Source: Pseudidiomarina piscicola
GTDB taxonomy: Bacteria; Pseudomonadota; Gammaproteobacteria; Enterobacterales; Alteromonadaceae
Assembly (NCBI RefSeq): GCF_902806985.1
Contig: NZ_CADCXY010000002.1
Span: forward strand, 186,001-250,000
DNA: 64,000 nucleotides
Direction of reading: 5' to 3'
Shown: one piece after another, positions 34,798 to 43,063 of the stretch
Numbering within the stretch: position 1 is the stretch's first letter
Layout of the letters: the number at the start of each line of letters is the position of its first letter
The notes under the pieces: generated by a model
Database searches by the model: none
Seen by the model: only the letters and a program-made list of their open reading frames with translations
What the model was told of the DNA's origin: nothing
Position numbers and translations under genes: made by a program

Positions 34798-35694
34798 ATG
34801 AAGCAACAACCAACTCCCCGCTATTTTGTCGGTGTTGATGGCGGCGGCACGAAATGCCGCGCCGAACTTTACGACTCGCAAGGCAAACTGCTTGGCGCGG
34901 GCATCTCCGGCTCAGCGAATATTGCCCGCCATGGCAACACCGCAACTCAATCTATTGCCACTGCGGTGGCGCAAGCGTTCACCGCGGCAAACGTTAGCGA
35001 CACTGAGATCACCGAGACCGTTGTTTGTGCGGGCCTTGCCGGTGCCAATTTGCCCTCGGCAGCCGCTGCATTGCGTCAATGGCAACACCCCTTTCGCGCG
35101 TTTCACTTCACTTCTGATTTAGCCACTGCTATCTATGGCGCACACGGCGGCCAAAACGGTGCGGTGTTAGTCATAGGTACGGGCTCGTGTGCGGCGGCGA
35201 TGGTCGATGGCAAGCTAACCCAATTCGGCGGCCATGGCTTTTTACTCGGCGATAAAGGCAGCGGTGCTTGGCTCGGCAAGCAAGCAGTTATGTACACTCT
35301 TGAAGCCCTTGATGGTGTGGTGCCGCAGGACGAACTTACCGCCGCAGTTTGCAATCATTATCAATGTGACACGCCTACAGCACTGGTCGATCGGCTCAAT
35401 CAAGCACACCCAGGTAGCTTCGGTGAAATGTGCCCGGCTATTTTGAGCCTCGCTGGTGCCAACCTCGCCAGCGCAACGGCCCTGGTAACGCGCGGAAGCG
35501 CTTATCTTAGCGACATTGCACGCAAAGCTATCACCCTGAGCCAAGGGCAATTGGTAATGACCGGAGGTGTCGCCGAGGCCATGCAACCTTGGCTTGATAG
35601 CGATATTCGGGATGCGTTAACAGCAACGCAGTTTGGCCCCGAATGGGGGGCCGTTTTACTTCATCAAAAAGGTGATCTAGGGGACGCATTGTGA
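34798..35694 (+). CDS. nagK: BadF/BadG-family amino-sugar kinase (GlcNAc and/or MurNAc)
   Basis: I choose ATG 34798, preceded by GTGAGG, over the ATG at 34756, which adds 14 residues with no family match. The 298-residue protein has ASKHA-fold ATP motifs: GVDGGGTKCRAELY, the GTGSCAAA phosphate loop and GGHGFLLGDKGSGAWLG. Family members phosphorylate GlcNAc; the clostridial MurK of the same superfamily phosphorylates both GlcNAc and MurNAc. It heads a four-gene operon with NagB-II, NagA and an MFS permease. Because murQ is present and no AnmK, AmgK or PTS is visible, this kinase may also make MurNAc-6-P. Specificity is undetermined. Confidence 0.85.
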   Translation: MKQQPTPRYFVGVDGGGTKCRAELYDSQGKLLGAGISGSANIARHGNTATQSIATAVAQAFTAANVSDTEITETVVCAGLAGANLPSAAAALRQWQHPFRAFHFTSDLATAIYGAHGGQNGAVLVIGTGSCAAAMVDGKLTQFGGHGFLLGDKGSGAWLGKQAVMYTLEALDGVVPQDELTAAVCNHYQCDTPTALVDRLNQAHPGSFGEMCPAILSLAGANLASATALVTRGSAYLSDIARKAITLSQGQLVMTGGVAEAMQPWLDSDIRDALTATQFGPEWGAVLLHQKGDLGDAL

Positions 35695-36692
35695 GTCAGC
35701 AAATGGTTAGGGAAGCAACTTCAGCGCCAGCGATTATCCAAGCTCAATTGCAACTCAATGCTGAACGTTGCCAACACATCGCGAAGCAGCTCAAAGCGCA
35801 GCCACCTCGCGCAATTATGATGATTGGCCGCGGCACGTCTGATCATGCCGGCGTGTTCGCGAAATATCTGTTCGAAGTTGAATGTGGCATACCGGTATTT
35901 GCAGCTGCGCCCTCGGTTGCCGGTATTTATAAGTCACAGTTACAACTCGACGGGTGCTTGGCCATTTGTATATCACAGTCAGGCAAGAGCCCCGATATTA
36001 TTCAGCAAGCCAAAACAGCAAAAGCCGGCGGCGCACGGGTACTCGCTTTGGTTAATGTCGAAGACTCACCGCTTGCCCAACTTGCGGATGAGGTACTACC
36101 GTTACATGCGGAACCTGAACTTGCGGTCGCAGCAACAAAAAGTTATTTGGCCAGTTTAAGTGCTCTTTGCCAGTTGTGCGCTTACTGGCAAAGTGGCCAC
36201 CAGAGTGCGGCACTCTTAGCAGCATTAGACACGCTACCAACTGCCATGGAAAAAGCGCAACAGCAACCGCCTCAACTCAAGGCCGACGACCTTAAATCTG
36301 TCAAAAATTGCATAGTGCTAGGTCGTGGATTTGGCTACGCCATTGCCCGCGAAATTGCACTGAAATTAAAAGAGGTGCTCGGCATTCATGCGGAAGCCTT
36401 CAGTAGCGCTGAATTCCTGCATGGCCCAGTGACATTGGCCGAACGCGAATTGTGCGTTATTGATGTCAACATTGACGATGAAAGCGGCCCTGCGCATCAG
36501 CAGCAGATGCAAGCCATTGCTGCGCGAGGAGCAAAGCTACTACCTTTGCAGGCTGCCGATGCAAGCCACGCGCGGTTACAGCCCTTGGTATTAATGCAAC
36601 GCTTTTATCTGGACGTCGAACACGCTGCGCGACAGCTTGACCTTGACCCTGACGCGCCGCCTGGCTTAAACAAAGTAACGGAAACGCACTAA
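35691..36692 (+). CDS. nagB-II: Glucosamine-6-phosphate deaminase, SIS type (NagB-II)
   Basis: A 333-residue protein made of two SIS domains like the isomerase half of GlmS. Motifs: MIGRGTSDHAG, SVAGIY, ISQSGKSPDII and LGRGFGYAIARE, with AEAFSSAEFLHGP near the active site. NagB-II replaces the classical NagB in Shewanella and Alteromonadales and converts GlcN-6-P to fructose-6-P and ammonia. It starts at GTG in a GTGA overlap with the kinase, and its stop overlaps the nagA ATG, so the operon is tightly coupled. A GlmS-like synthase is ruled out because the glutaminase domain is absent. Confidence 0.9.
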   Translation: MSQQMVREATSAPAIIQAQLQLNAERCQHIAKQLKAQPPRAIMMIGRGTSDHAGVFAKYLFEVECGIPVFAAAPSVAGIYKSQLQLDGCLAICISQSGKSPDIIQQAKTAKAGGARVLALVNVEDSPLAQLADEVLPLHAEPELAVAATKSYLASLSALCQLCAYWQSGHQSAALLAALDTLPTAMEKAQQQPPQLKADDLKSVKNCIVLGRGFGYAIAREIALKLKEVLGIHAEAFSSAEFLHGPVTLAERELCVIDVNIDDESGPAHQQQMQAIAARGAKLLPLQAADASHARLQPLVLMQRFYLDVEHAARQLDLDPDAPPGLNKVTETH

Positions 36693-37816
36693 TGTTTGTC
36701 TTTGAACAAGTTTTAACTGCACAGGGTTGGCGCTACAACCAACTGATTGAAGTTGAAAACGGCTTGATTAAAACCCTACAGGACGCGCCTGCCCAGCATT
36801 CGTTTGCAAGTTACCAAGGGCAACTTGTGCCGGGCTTTATCGACGTGCAAGTAAACGGTGGAGGTGGCGTGTTGTTTAACCAACAACGCAGCCCCGAAGC
36901 ACTTCGTACCATCATGCAAGCGCACCGTCAGCATGGCACCACTTCACTGTTACCGACGCTTATCACCGATAGTTATGAGGCCATGTGTGACGCGGCCGCC
37001 GCCATGATCGCCGCACAACAGCAAGGCATTCCCGGTATTATCGGTGTCCATTTCGAGGGGCCATGGCTTAGTACGGCGCGCAAAGGCGTGCACAGTGAAC
37101 GCTATATTCGCCCGCCTAGCGACCAGGAAATCGCACTTTTAAGCGACCCGGCTTTAGGTAAGGTTATGGTTACGCTGGCGCCTGAAAACGTCGAACCTGA
37201 AGTTATTTCACGCCTCACAGCTGCGGGTATTAAGGTGTTCCTTGGCCATTCAGAGGCCAATGCCGCACAAGTAAATGCCGCACTCGACGCTGGAGCTGTA
37301 GGCTTCACCCATCTTTATAATGCGATGTCACCGTTGCAATCACGCGCCCCCGGCATGGTCGGTGTGTGTTTAGCGCGCGACAGTTACGCTGGACTTATCG
37401 TCGACGGCTACCACGTTGAACCTCAGGCTTGTCAGATCGCATTTCGCGCCAAAGGCACACAACAAATGATGCTGGTCACCGACGCCATGGCGCTGGCCGC
37501 AACTGACCAACAAGAAGTGCCCTTCTTCGACACCCGTATCGTGCGAGAAGGCGACAAGCTTACGACACCTGATGGCACACTGGCGGGATCATGCTTAACC
37601 ATGATTGAAGCGGTTAAAAATACCGTTCAATTATGCGGTGAGAGCCTCGAGAACGCAGTCGAAATGGCCAGCCTAACCCCAGCCAAAATGCTCCACATGG
37701 AACATCAACTTGGCAGTATCGATATCGGCAAACAAGCCGACTTCATGCTGCTCGACTCTTCTCTCAACATCGTGCAGCTTTGGCAGCAAGGCACGGCGAT
37801 AAACAAGGACGCCTAA
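36692..37816 (+). CDS. nagA: N-acetylglucosamine-6-phosphate deacetylase
   Basis: A 374-residue amidohydrolase that removes acetate from GlcNAc-6-P. Features: PGFIDVQVNGGGG near the N-terminus, HGTTSLLPTLITD, the metal-binding Glu in HFEGPWL, HSEAN and the downstream catalytic-Asp region VTDAMALAA. The C-terminal ADFMLLD is typical. Start overlaps the nagB-II stop (TAATG). It joins MurQ and kinase products: GlcNAc-6-P from both GlcNAc and MurNAc enters here, then goes to NagB-II. Confidence 0.95.
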   Translation: MFVFEQVLTAQGWRYNQLIEVENGLIKTLQDAPAQHSFASYQGQLVPGFIDVQVNGGGGVLFNQQRSPEALRTIMQAHRQHGTTSLLPTLITDSYEAMCDAAAAMIAAQQQGIPGIIGVHFEGPWLSTARKGVHSERYIRPPSDQEIALLSDPALGKVMVTLAPENVEPEVISRLTAAGIKVFLGHSEANAAQVNAALDAGAVGFTHLYNAMSPLQSRAPGMVGVCLARDSYAGLIVDGYHVEPQACQIAFRAKGTQQMMLVTDAMALAATDQQEVPFFDTRIVREGDKLTTPDGTLAGSCLTMIEAVKNTVQLCGESLENAVEMASLTPAKMLHMEHQLGSIDIGKQADFMLLDSSLNIVQLWQQGTAINKDA

Positions 37817-37817
37817 T

Positions 37818-39095
37818 ATGCGCACCCTAATTCCCATGATCACCATCGGCATACTGTTTTTTATTTTCGGTTTTGTCACTTGGTTAAATGGCGCACTTAT
37901 TCCGTTCTTGCAAATCATTTCAGATCTTAATGAGTTTCAAGCGCTGCTCGTGGCGTTCTGCTTTTACATTGCCTATGTGGTGATGGCTTTACCGATGTCT
38001 TGGATCCTCGACCGCACGGGCTATAAAAACGGCATGGTTCTGGGCCTACTGCTGGTTGGCTTAGGTCTATTGCTTTTCGTGCCAGCGGCAAAGACCCACT
38101 ACTTTAGTATTTTCCTGTTCGCGCAATTTGTTGTGGGGTCCGGCTTAACGCTATTACAAACCGCATCAAACCCCTACATTGTGCGCATTGGACCGCATGA
38201 ATCGGCGGCCGCCCGAATCGCTATTATGGGCATACTAAACAAGGCGGCAGGCGTATTGGCACCGCTGTTCTTTACGTGGCTGGTACTGGCCGATTTTCCT
38301 AACGTGAGTGCTGCCAGCATGGCACAGCTGACGGCCGCCGAACGTGCCACTCAAGTAAGTGCAATGGCGGCCAATATTATTCCACCCTACGTAGGAATGG
38401 CGGTTGCTATGTTTGTGCTCGCAGTCGGGTTATTTGCGGTAAAACTGCCACATATTCGAGAAGAAGCGCCATCGGGCGCGGATGTTCATAGCTCAGTGTT
38501 ACGGTATCCACAGTTGGTGCTTGGGGCTTTTGCGCTGTTCTTCTATGTGGGTGTTGAGGTGATTGCCGGCGACACCATTGGTATGTACGGCTCGCGGTTA
38601 GGGCTGGCCAATTACTCGAGCCTGACTTCGTATGTTATGGCGTCGATGGTGGTCGGCTATGTTATTGGCCTGGCCCTCATTCCACGTTGGTTAACCCAAC
38701 AAACGGCGTTGACCTGCTCCGCAGCACTGGGGCTCATTTTCAGTGGCTCACTGTTACTGAGCTCTGATCAGAGCACCACCATTGCCTCGGTTCTATGGGG
38801 GTGGAGCTCTATTCCTGTGGTGCCCAATAGCATTGCGCTTTTAGCCTTGCTAGGCCTTGCCAATGCGATGGTGTGGCCGGCGATTTGGCCGCTCGCACTG
38901 GCCGACTTAGGTAAGTTTACGGCCCGCGGTTCGGCGATTTTAATTATGGGTATCGCCGGTGGTGCCATTTTGCCACTCATTTACGGTGGCCTTGCGGATG
39001 TTTTAGGTACCAGGCAAGCCTATGTTCTATTACCCATCGGCTACGCTATCATCGGTTGGTACGGACTGGTCGGATATAAGAAGCGGCGCTGGTGA
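37818..39095 (+). CDS. nagP: MFS sugar permease, NagP-like
   Basis: A 425-residue protein with 12 transmembrane helices, of the fucose/glucose-galactose permease branch of the MFS. The N-terminal FGFVTWLNGALIPFLQ and the helix LLQTASNPYIVRIGP are typical of that branch. Shewanella NagP in the same operon position imports GlcNAc. It follows nagA by 1 bp. With the SSS carrier it gives the locus two independent cytoplasmic-membrane sugar importers, which could divide GlcNAc and MurNAc between them. Confidence 0.85.
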   Translation: MRTLIPMITIGILFFIFGFVTWLNGALIPFLQIISDLNEFQALLVAFCFYIAYVVMALPMSWILDRTGYKNGMVLGLLLVGLGLLLFVPAAKTHYFSIFLFAQFVVGSGLTLLQTASNPYIVRIGPHESAAARIAIMGILNKAAGVLAPLFFTWLVLADFPNVSAASMAQLTAAERATQVSAMAANIIPPYVGMAVAMFVLAVGLFAVKLPHIREEAPSGADVHSSVLRYPQLVLGAFALFFYVGVEVIAGDTIGMYGSRLGLANYSSLTSYVMASMVVGYVIGLALIPRWLTQQTALTCSAALGLIFSGSLLLSSDQSTTIASVLWGWSSIPVVPNSIALLALLGLANAMVWPAIWPLALADLGKFTARGSAILIMGIAGGAILPLIYGGLADVLGTRQAYVLLPIGYAIIGWYGLVGYKKRRW

Positions 39096-39156
39096 ATTCA
39101 ATAAAATCACGCTAAGCTAAAGCCAAGAAAAATAACAACTAGAGTCGAACCAGCGC

Positions 39157-40335
39157 GTGCACTTTCATTTACCCTCGCTCATTATTACGACCATCAGTTT
39201 AAACCTTTTATTAGGGGTGCTGATGCTCGTTATTTACGGGGTGCGAAAAAAGCAGAATTGCTTTTTCACCTGGTCCCTGTCGTGCTTTGTTTTCGCAATT
39301 GCTGCAGTGCTCGCCAGTATGCGCACCTTGGTCGAGCAAGACTGGTTAACAGTGTTTGTTGCCGACTTGCTCATGATTCTTACCCCATTGCTGGCGCTAC
39401 ATGGCCTACGGCAGTTCCAAACTCAACAGCCGGTTCCGTTTAAGCACGTTGCGCTAGTCATCAGTTATAGCGCGCTCGCTTTAGTGTTGCTATATACGGC
39501 ACCGGTTCACGCACAAGCCTTCACCTCGACAGTTTGCGCCGCAGTCTTTTTGTTCGCAGCCATTTATATTCTAAGCATTAAGCAAGCACCCAGCGTTATG
39601 CGCGGTTCACTGTTTACGATTTTCCTCGTCCATGGTGCGCTCATGCTGGCACAAAGCGGCATGTTGGTGCAGAACCTTGCCGCCAAAACCACCGCACCGC
39701 TCACACCTTTATTAGAATGGTTGATTATTAGTCATCTCACATTGAGTACCGGCACCGCCATGCTGTTCCCATTCCTCGCGTTCGCAATGAGTGATAAACG
39801 ATTACAGGAGATCACCAATTTTGATGAGCTCACCCAGCTGTTTAATCGCCAAGCATTTCTTGAGCGTACCGGGCTGCTGCTTGCCAAAAGCCGTATTCAA
39901 CGACGCCCGTTTTGTCTTGTCGCTATTACCGTCGACAGCTTCCACGAAATCAATTCACAGCATGGCCATCACGCGGGCGATGAATGCTTACGGCAAGTGA
40001 CCGCATTAATCCGTGATTATCTACGCGATATCGATGTGGCGGCGCGAATGGAAGGCCCAGAATTTGCCATCGCGTTTTTTGATCTTGACCATAACCAGGC
40101 GGAACTCATGTGTTATCGCTTATGTGAGCAAGTGGCTCGGGAGTCATTTCTGATCAACGGCCACGACATGAAGTTAAGCCTCAGCGTTGGCTGCATTCAC
40201 AGTAGCGCCAGCCGGCGCGATTTAGGTCAGTTGATGGGCAGTGCCTACTTTGCCATGCGCACGGCCCGCTCCAAAGGCCGTAATCAATTTGAGATCACCC
40301 GTGGTATCACTCACAGTGAAGGAATTTATCGATGA
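39157..40335 (+). CDS. Membrane protein with degenerate GGDEF domain
   Basis: A 392-residue protein with about seven N-terminal transmembrane helices (1-220) and a C-terminal GGDEF-fold domain (225-385). The domain keeps the N-terminal DELTQLFNRQAFL motif and the H-x-x-G-D-E region, but the active-site signature reads EGPEF instead of GG[D/E]EF. Diguanylate cyclase activity is therefore doubtful and it may be a c-di-GMP or GTP sensor. Its stop overlaps the ATG of the SxxK hydrolase at 40332 by 4 bp (ATGA), so the two are co-translated. The start has no strong ribosome-binding site and another start cannot be excluded. Confidence 0.78.
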   Translation: MHFHLPSLIITTISLNLLLGVLMLVIYGVRKKQNCFFTWSLSCFVFAIAAVLASMRTLVEQDWLTVFVADLLMILTPLLALHGLRQFQTQQPVPFKHVALVISYSALALVLLYTAPVHAQAFTSTVCAAVFLFAAIYILSIKQAPSVMRGSLFTIFLVHGALMLAQSGMLVQNLAAKTTAPLTPLLEWLIISHLTLSTGTAMLFPFLAFAMSDKRLQEITNFDELTQLFNRQAFLERTGLLLAKSRIQRRPFCLVAITVDSFHEINSQHGHHAGDECLRQVTALIRDYLRDIDVAARMEGPEFAIAFFDLDHNQAELMCYRLCEQVARESFLINGHDMKLSLSVGCIHSSASRRDLGQLMGSAYFAMRTARSKGRNQFEITRGITHSEGIYR

Positions 40336-41873
40336 TTAATTTTCGTCAGCTTGCCTACTGCACATTGGTCACTATCGGCCTCAGTAGTGCGCCCCTTTAT
40401 GCCCAAGACGCAGACTCCCTTCGTGCAAACGCCGAACAGGTGCTGGATGCCTTTAATGTGCCAGGTTTGGCGGTTGTCGCAGTCAAAGACGGCGAAGTGA
40501 TTTTGGCGGAAGGCTTTGGCGTTCGCGATATCGAAACTCAGGCGCCCGTCACCGCTGAAACCTTATTCGGCATTGCCTCCAACACCAAAGCATTTACCTC
40601 GGCGGCAATGGCGACCTTGGTTGAGCGAGGCAAACTCGACTGGGACGACCGAGTTATCGAGCATTTACCTGAGTTTCGACTTGCTGATGCCGAGCTAACC
40701 GCGAACCTTACCATTCGTGATCTACTCAGCCACCGTTCGGGACTCGGTTTAGGTGCTGGCGACTTGATGATTTGGCCCTCGACAGGAAAGTCAACCGAGC
40801 AACTGATTGCTGGCCTAGCGAACGTTCCGATTGCAACGGACCGCCGCCAGCGCTTCGCCTACAACAACTTAATGTTCGTTACCGCCGGTGAAATCATCGC
40901 ACGGGTAAGTGGCATCCCCTATGCCGACTACATCACTGAGACCTTTCTTGCGCCGCTCAAGATGACTCAAACCCGGGTAGGCTATTCCAACATTCCGGCA
41001 TCGAATACCAACCGTGCTGTGGGCACCATCGAAATGAACGGTGAGCTGCACCGCTTTCCGCTGAACTATTTAGAAGACTTTAGCTCTGCCGGGGCGATGG
41101 CAGCCAACGTTGAGGAACTCGGCAACTGGCTGATAACCCAGCTACAGCAAGGGGTAAGCCCATCGGGTGAGCAGCTCTTTAGCGCTGACTCGCAACGTCA
41201 AATGTGGCAACTTACCACCCCTTTGCCAGTCTCGTCACAGACGGAAAACAACGGCACAAACTTCCGCGGGGTTGGCTTAGGCTGGTTTGTCAAAGACTAC
41301 CACGGAGTGAAACATGTTTCGCACAGCGGCGGCATACTTGGCATGCTTTCGCTGACCACACTTATTCCAGAGCACAATTTTGGTATGGTGGTTTTAAGTA
41401 ACCAGCAAGCCTTTGGTGCTCTGACCGTCGTCACCGAAGAAGCCCTTGAAGACCTGTTAGAGCTACCCGATCGCGATTGGCTCGCAGCTGAACAGCAAAG
41501 CTACCAGGAATTTATGGCGCAAAAAGCCGCATTCAAGCTAAGCCCACCAGCGGTCGTACGGGAAGCACTGCCATTAGCAAGCTACGCAGGACGCTATAAC
41601 GATGCCTGGTACGGTGATATTTTGCTGCAGCAACAGCAAGGTCAGTTACACATTAACTTTACCCATACCGATTTACTGAAAGGCAAGCTAGAGCATTATA
41701 GCGGTGATACCTTCATCGTTCGCTGGCAAGAGCCCTTGCTTGAAGCCGATGCTTTCATTCACTTCGCGGTAAACGAAGAGAATCAGGTGCAAAGTGCCAG
41801 CATGAAAGCCGTTGCGCCGTTTACCGACTTTAGCTTCGATTTTCATAACCTGAAGCTGATCAAATCTGACTAA
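40332..41873 (+). CDS. Exported beta-lactamase-fold serine hydrolase (paralogue of 3434)
   Basis: A 513-residue protein with signal peptide (cleavage near LYAQD, residue 25). The class C beta-lactamase-like domain (about 30-375) has S83-N-T-K86, FAYNN (YxN) and HSGG. A C-terminal DUF3471-like domain (about 415-513) ends in FSFDFHNLKL. It is clearly related over its whole length to the enzyme at 3434, at the other end of the locus. Family activities include D-Ala-specific peptidases and esterases. It is translationally coupled to the degenerate GGDEF membrane protein and may be regulated with it. Murein-related activity is inferred. Confidence 0.85.
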   Translation: MINFRQLAYCTLVTIGLSSAPLYAQDADSLRANAEQVLDAFNVPGLAVVAVKDGEVILAEGFGVRDIETQAPVTAETLFGIASNTKAFTSAAMATLVERGKLDWDDRVIEHLPEFRLADAELTANLTIRDLLSHRSGLGLGAGDLMIWPSTGKSTEQLIAGLANVPIATDRRQRFAYNNLMFVTAGEIIARVSGIPYADYITETFLAPLKMTQTRVGYSNIPASNTNRAVGTIEMNGELHRFPLNYLEDFSSAGAMAANVEELGNWLITQLQQGVSPSGEQLFSADSQRQMWQLTTPLPVSSQTENNGTNFRGVGLGWFVKDYHGVKHVSHSGGILGMLSLTTLIPEHNFGMVVLSNQQAFGALTVVTEEALEDLLELPDRDWLAAEQQSYQEFMAQKAAFKLSPPAVVREALPLASYAGRYNDAWYGDILLQQQQGQLHINFTHTDLLKGKLEHYSGDTFIVRWQEPLLEADAFIHFAVNEENQVQSASMKAVAPFTDFSFDFHNLKLIKSD

Positions 41874-41899
41874 CTAAGTTTTTGTCACACTTTTATAAC

Positions 41900-41962
41900 G
41901 ACAAGCGTCCAAAATTTGAGCATAGGTAGTTTTAAACTAAAACTCAGAATGGACGCTTTGTC
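41900..41962 (+). other. Long imperfect hairpin ending at a start codon
   Basis: Arms GACAAGCGTCCA (41900-41911) and TGGACGCTTTGTC (41950-41962) pair with a single bulged base, and TTTGAG/CTCAGA extend the stem inwards. The right arm ends directly before ATG 41963 and there is no clear ribosome-binding site, so the structure could limit translation of the next gene. It lacks the T-tract of a terminator. Confidence 0.45.
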
Positions 41963-43063
41963 ATGACCCTAATAACAAAAACCTCTATCACAGTAGTTGT
42001 CAGCCTTTTCCTTACCGCATGTGGCGGCAGTTCGTCGCCAAATACACCGACGCCACCGCCATCTCCACCACCTACACCACCTTCTGGCGTGGTCAACACA
42101 GTCTATGATGCACAAATCACCGTCGAAAAGCTTTACCTTGACGGCGACGCACAACTAGCCGGTGCGACCGATGGTTTTTACTGGCGCGCAAACGCTGAGG
42201 CAAGCTGGGAGAACCGCTCGCCGGTGGACGCTTACGTCAGAGGCATTGCGATTATTGCCCCGAGCCACTACATTGTCGCCTTGCAGCCCGATGGTGAATC
42301 GCCCTACTCCGAGCCAGCCCCGCTCTACGTGACACAAGACAGTGGCGCTAGCTGGAATCGCATCAACCATGATTTCGGCGGCTCAGACCACGCACCGATT
42401 TATGGCCTGTCCTACGATCAAAGTAGCGACTCGCTGTATGGTATTGGTATGGCGGCGTTCGCCGTTTCCAACAGCTCGGCAACCCATTGGACCTTACTTG
42501 ACGGCGACTGGGATAGCATTGCAACAGGGCTGCACTTAATCGAACCACACCCGAGCCAAAATATCGTTTGGTTTGGTGGACAAGGCGCAATTGAAAATGG
42601 CTACCTAAGCCGCTACTCCACCGTTGACGGGCAGGTAACGACCTGGTCTGACTTGTTTCCAAACCCTTCCACTTATTTTGGCGGCTTGATTCACCCCAGT
42701 GACACCCAAACCGTCATTTTCGGCGCCGAGGGCGGACTCGCGCTCAGCCGAGACAATGGCGCTACTTGGGAAAAGCCACTAGGTGACGTTGATTACACGT
42801 TTTACTGGGATATCGTGATCGATGAGAACGGCACCTTATATACCGCAAGCTACGATAAAAGCGGGGCTGAGCAACCGCTTGAGGTTTTATGCAGTAGCGA
42901 CAACGGCGCGAATTGGCACAGCAATGACCTTTCGGACGAAGTTGCAAAAGGCGGAGTGAAGAGCTTAATGATCGTAGAGCTCGATACGAGCACCGAGCTC
43001 TACCTGGGACTCTGGGACAACGGTATCAAATCGGTTGCCACCAGTGATCTAGACTGCGGTTAA
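41963..43063 (+). CDS. Lipoprotein with sialidase/BNR-like beta-propeller repeats
   Basis: A 366-residue lipoprotein (lipobox LTAC near residue 19) with a proline-rich linker (about 27-42, TPPPSPPPTPP) and a beta-rich domain containing several Asp-box-like units (SQDSGASW, SRDNGATW, SSDNGANW). Such repeats form six- or seven-bladed propellers in sialidases, photosystem II assembly factor Ycf48 and many glycan-binding proteins. No catalytic residues can be assigned. It is a surface or periplasmic protein of unknown function; binding of a substrate is more likely than catalysis. Its stop overlaps the convergent aminopeptidase gene by 4 bp. Confidence 0.7.
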   Translation: MTLITKTSITVVVSLFLTACGGSSSPNTPTPPPSPPPTPPSGVVNTVYDAQITVEKLYLDGDAQLAGATDGFYWRANAEASWENRSPVDAYVRGIAIIAPSHYIVALQPDGESPYSEPAPLYVTQDSGASWNRINHDFGGSDHAPIYGLSYDQSSDSLYGIGMAAFAVSNSSATHWTLLDGDWDSIATGLHLIEPHPSQNIVWFGGQGAIENGYLSRYSTVDGQVTTWSDLFPNPSTYFGGLIHPSDTQTVIFGAEGGLALSRDNGATWEKPLGDVDYTFYWDIVIDENGTLYTASYDKSGAEQPLEVLCSSDNGANWHSNDLSDEVAKGGVKSLMIVELDTSTELYLGLWDNGIKSVATSDLDCG

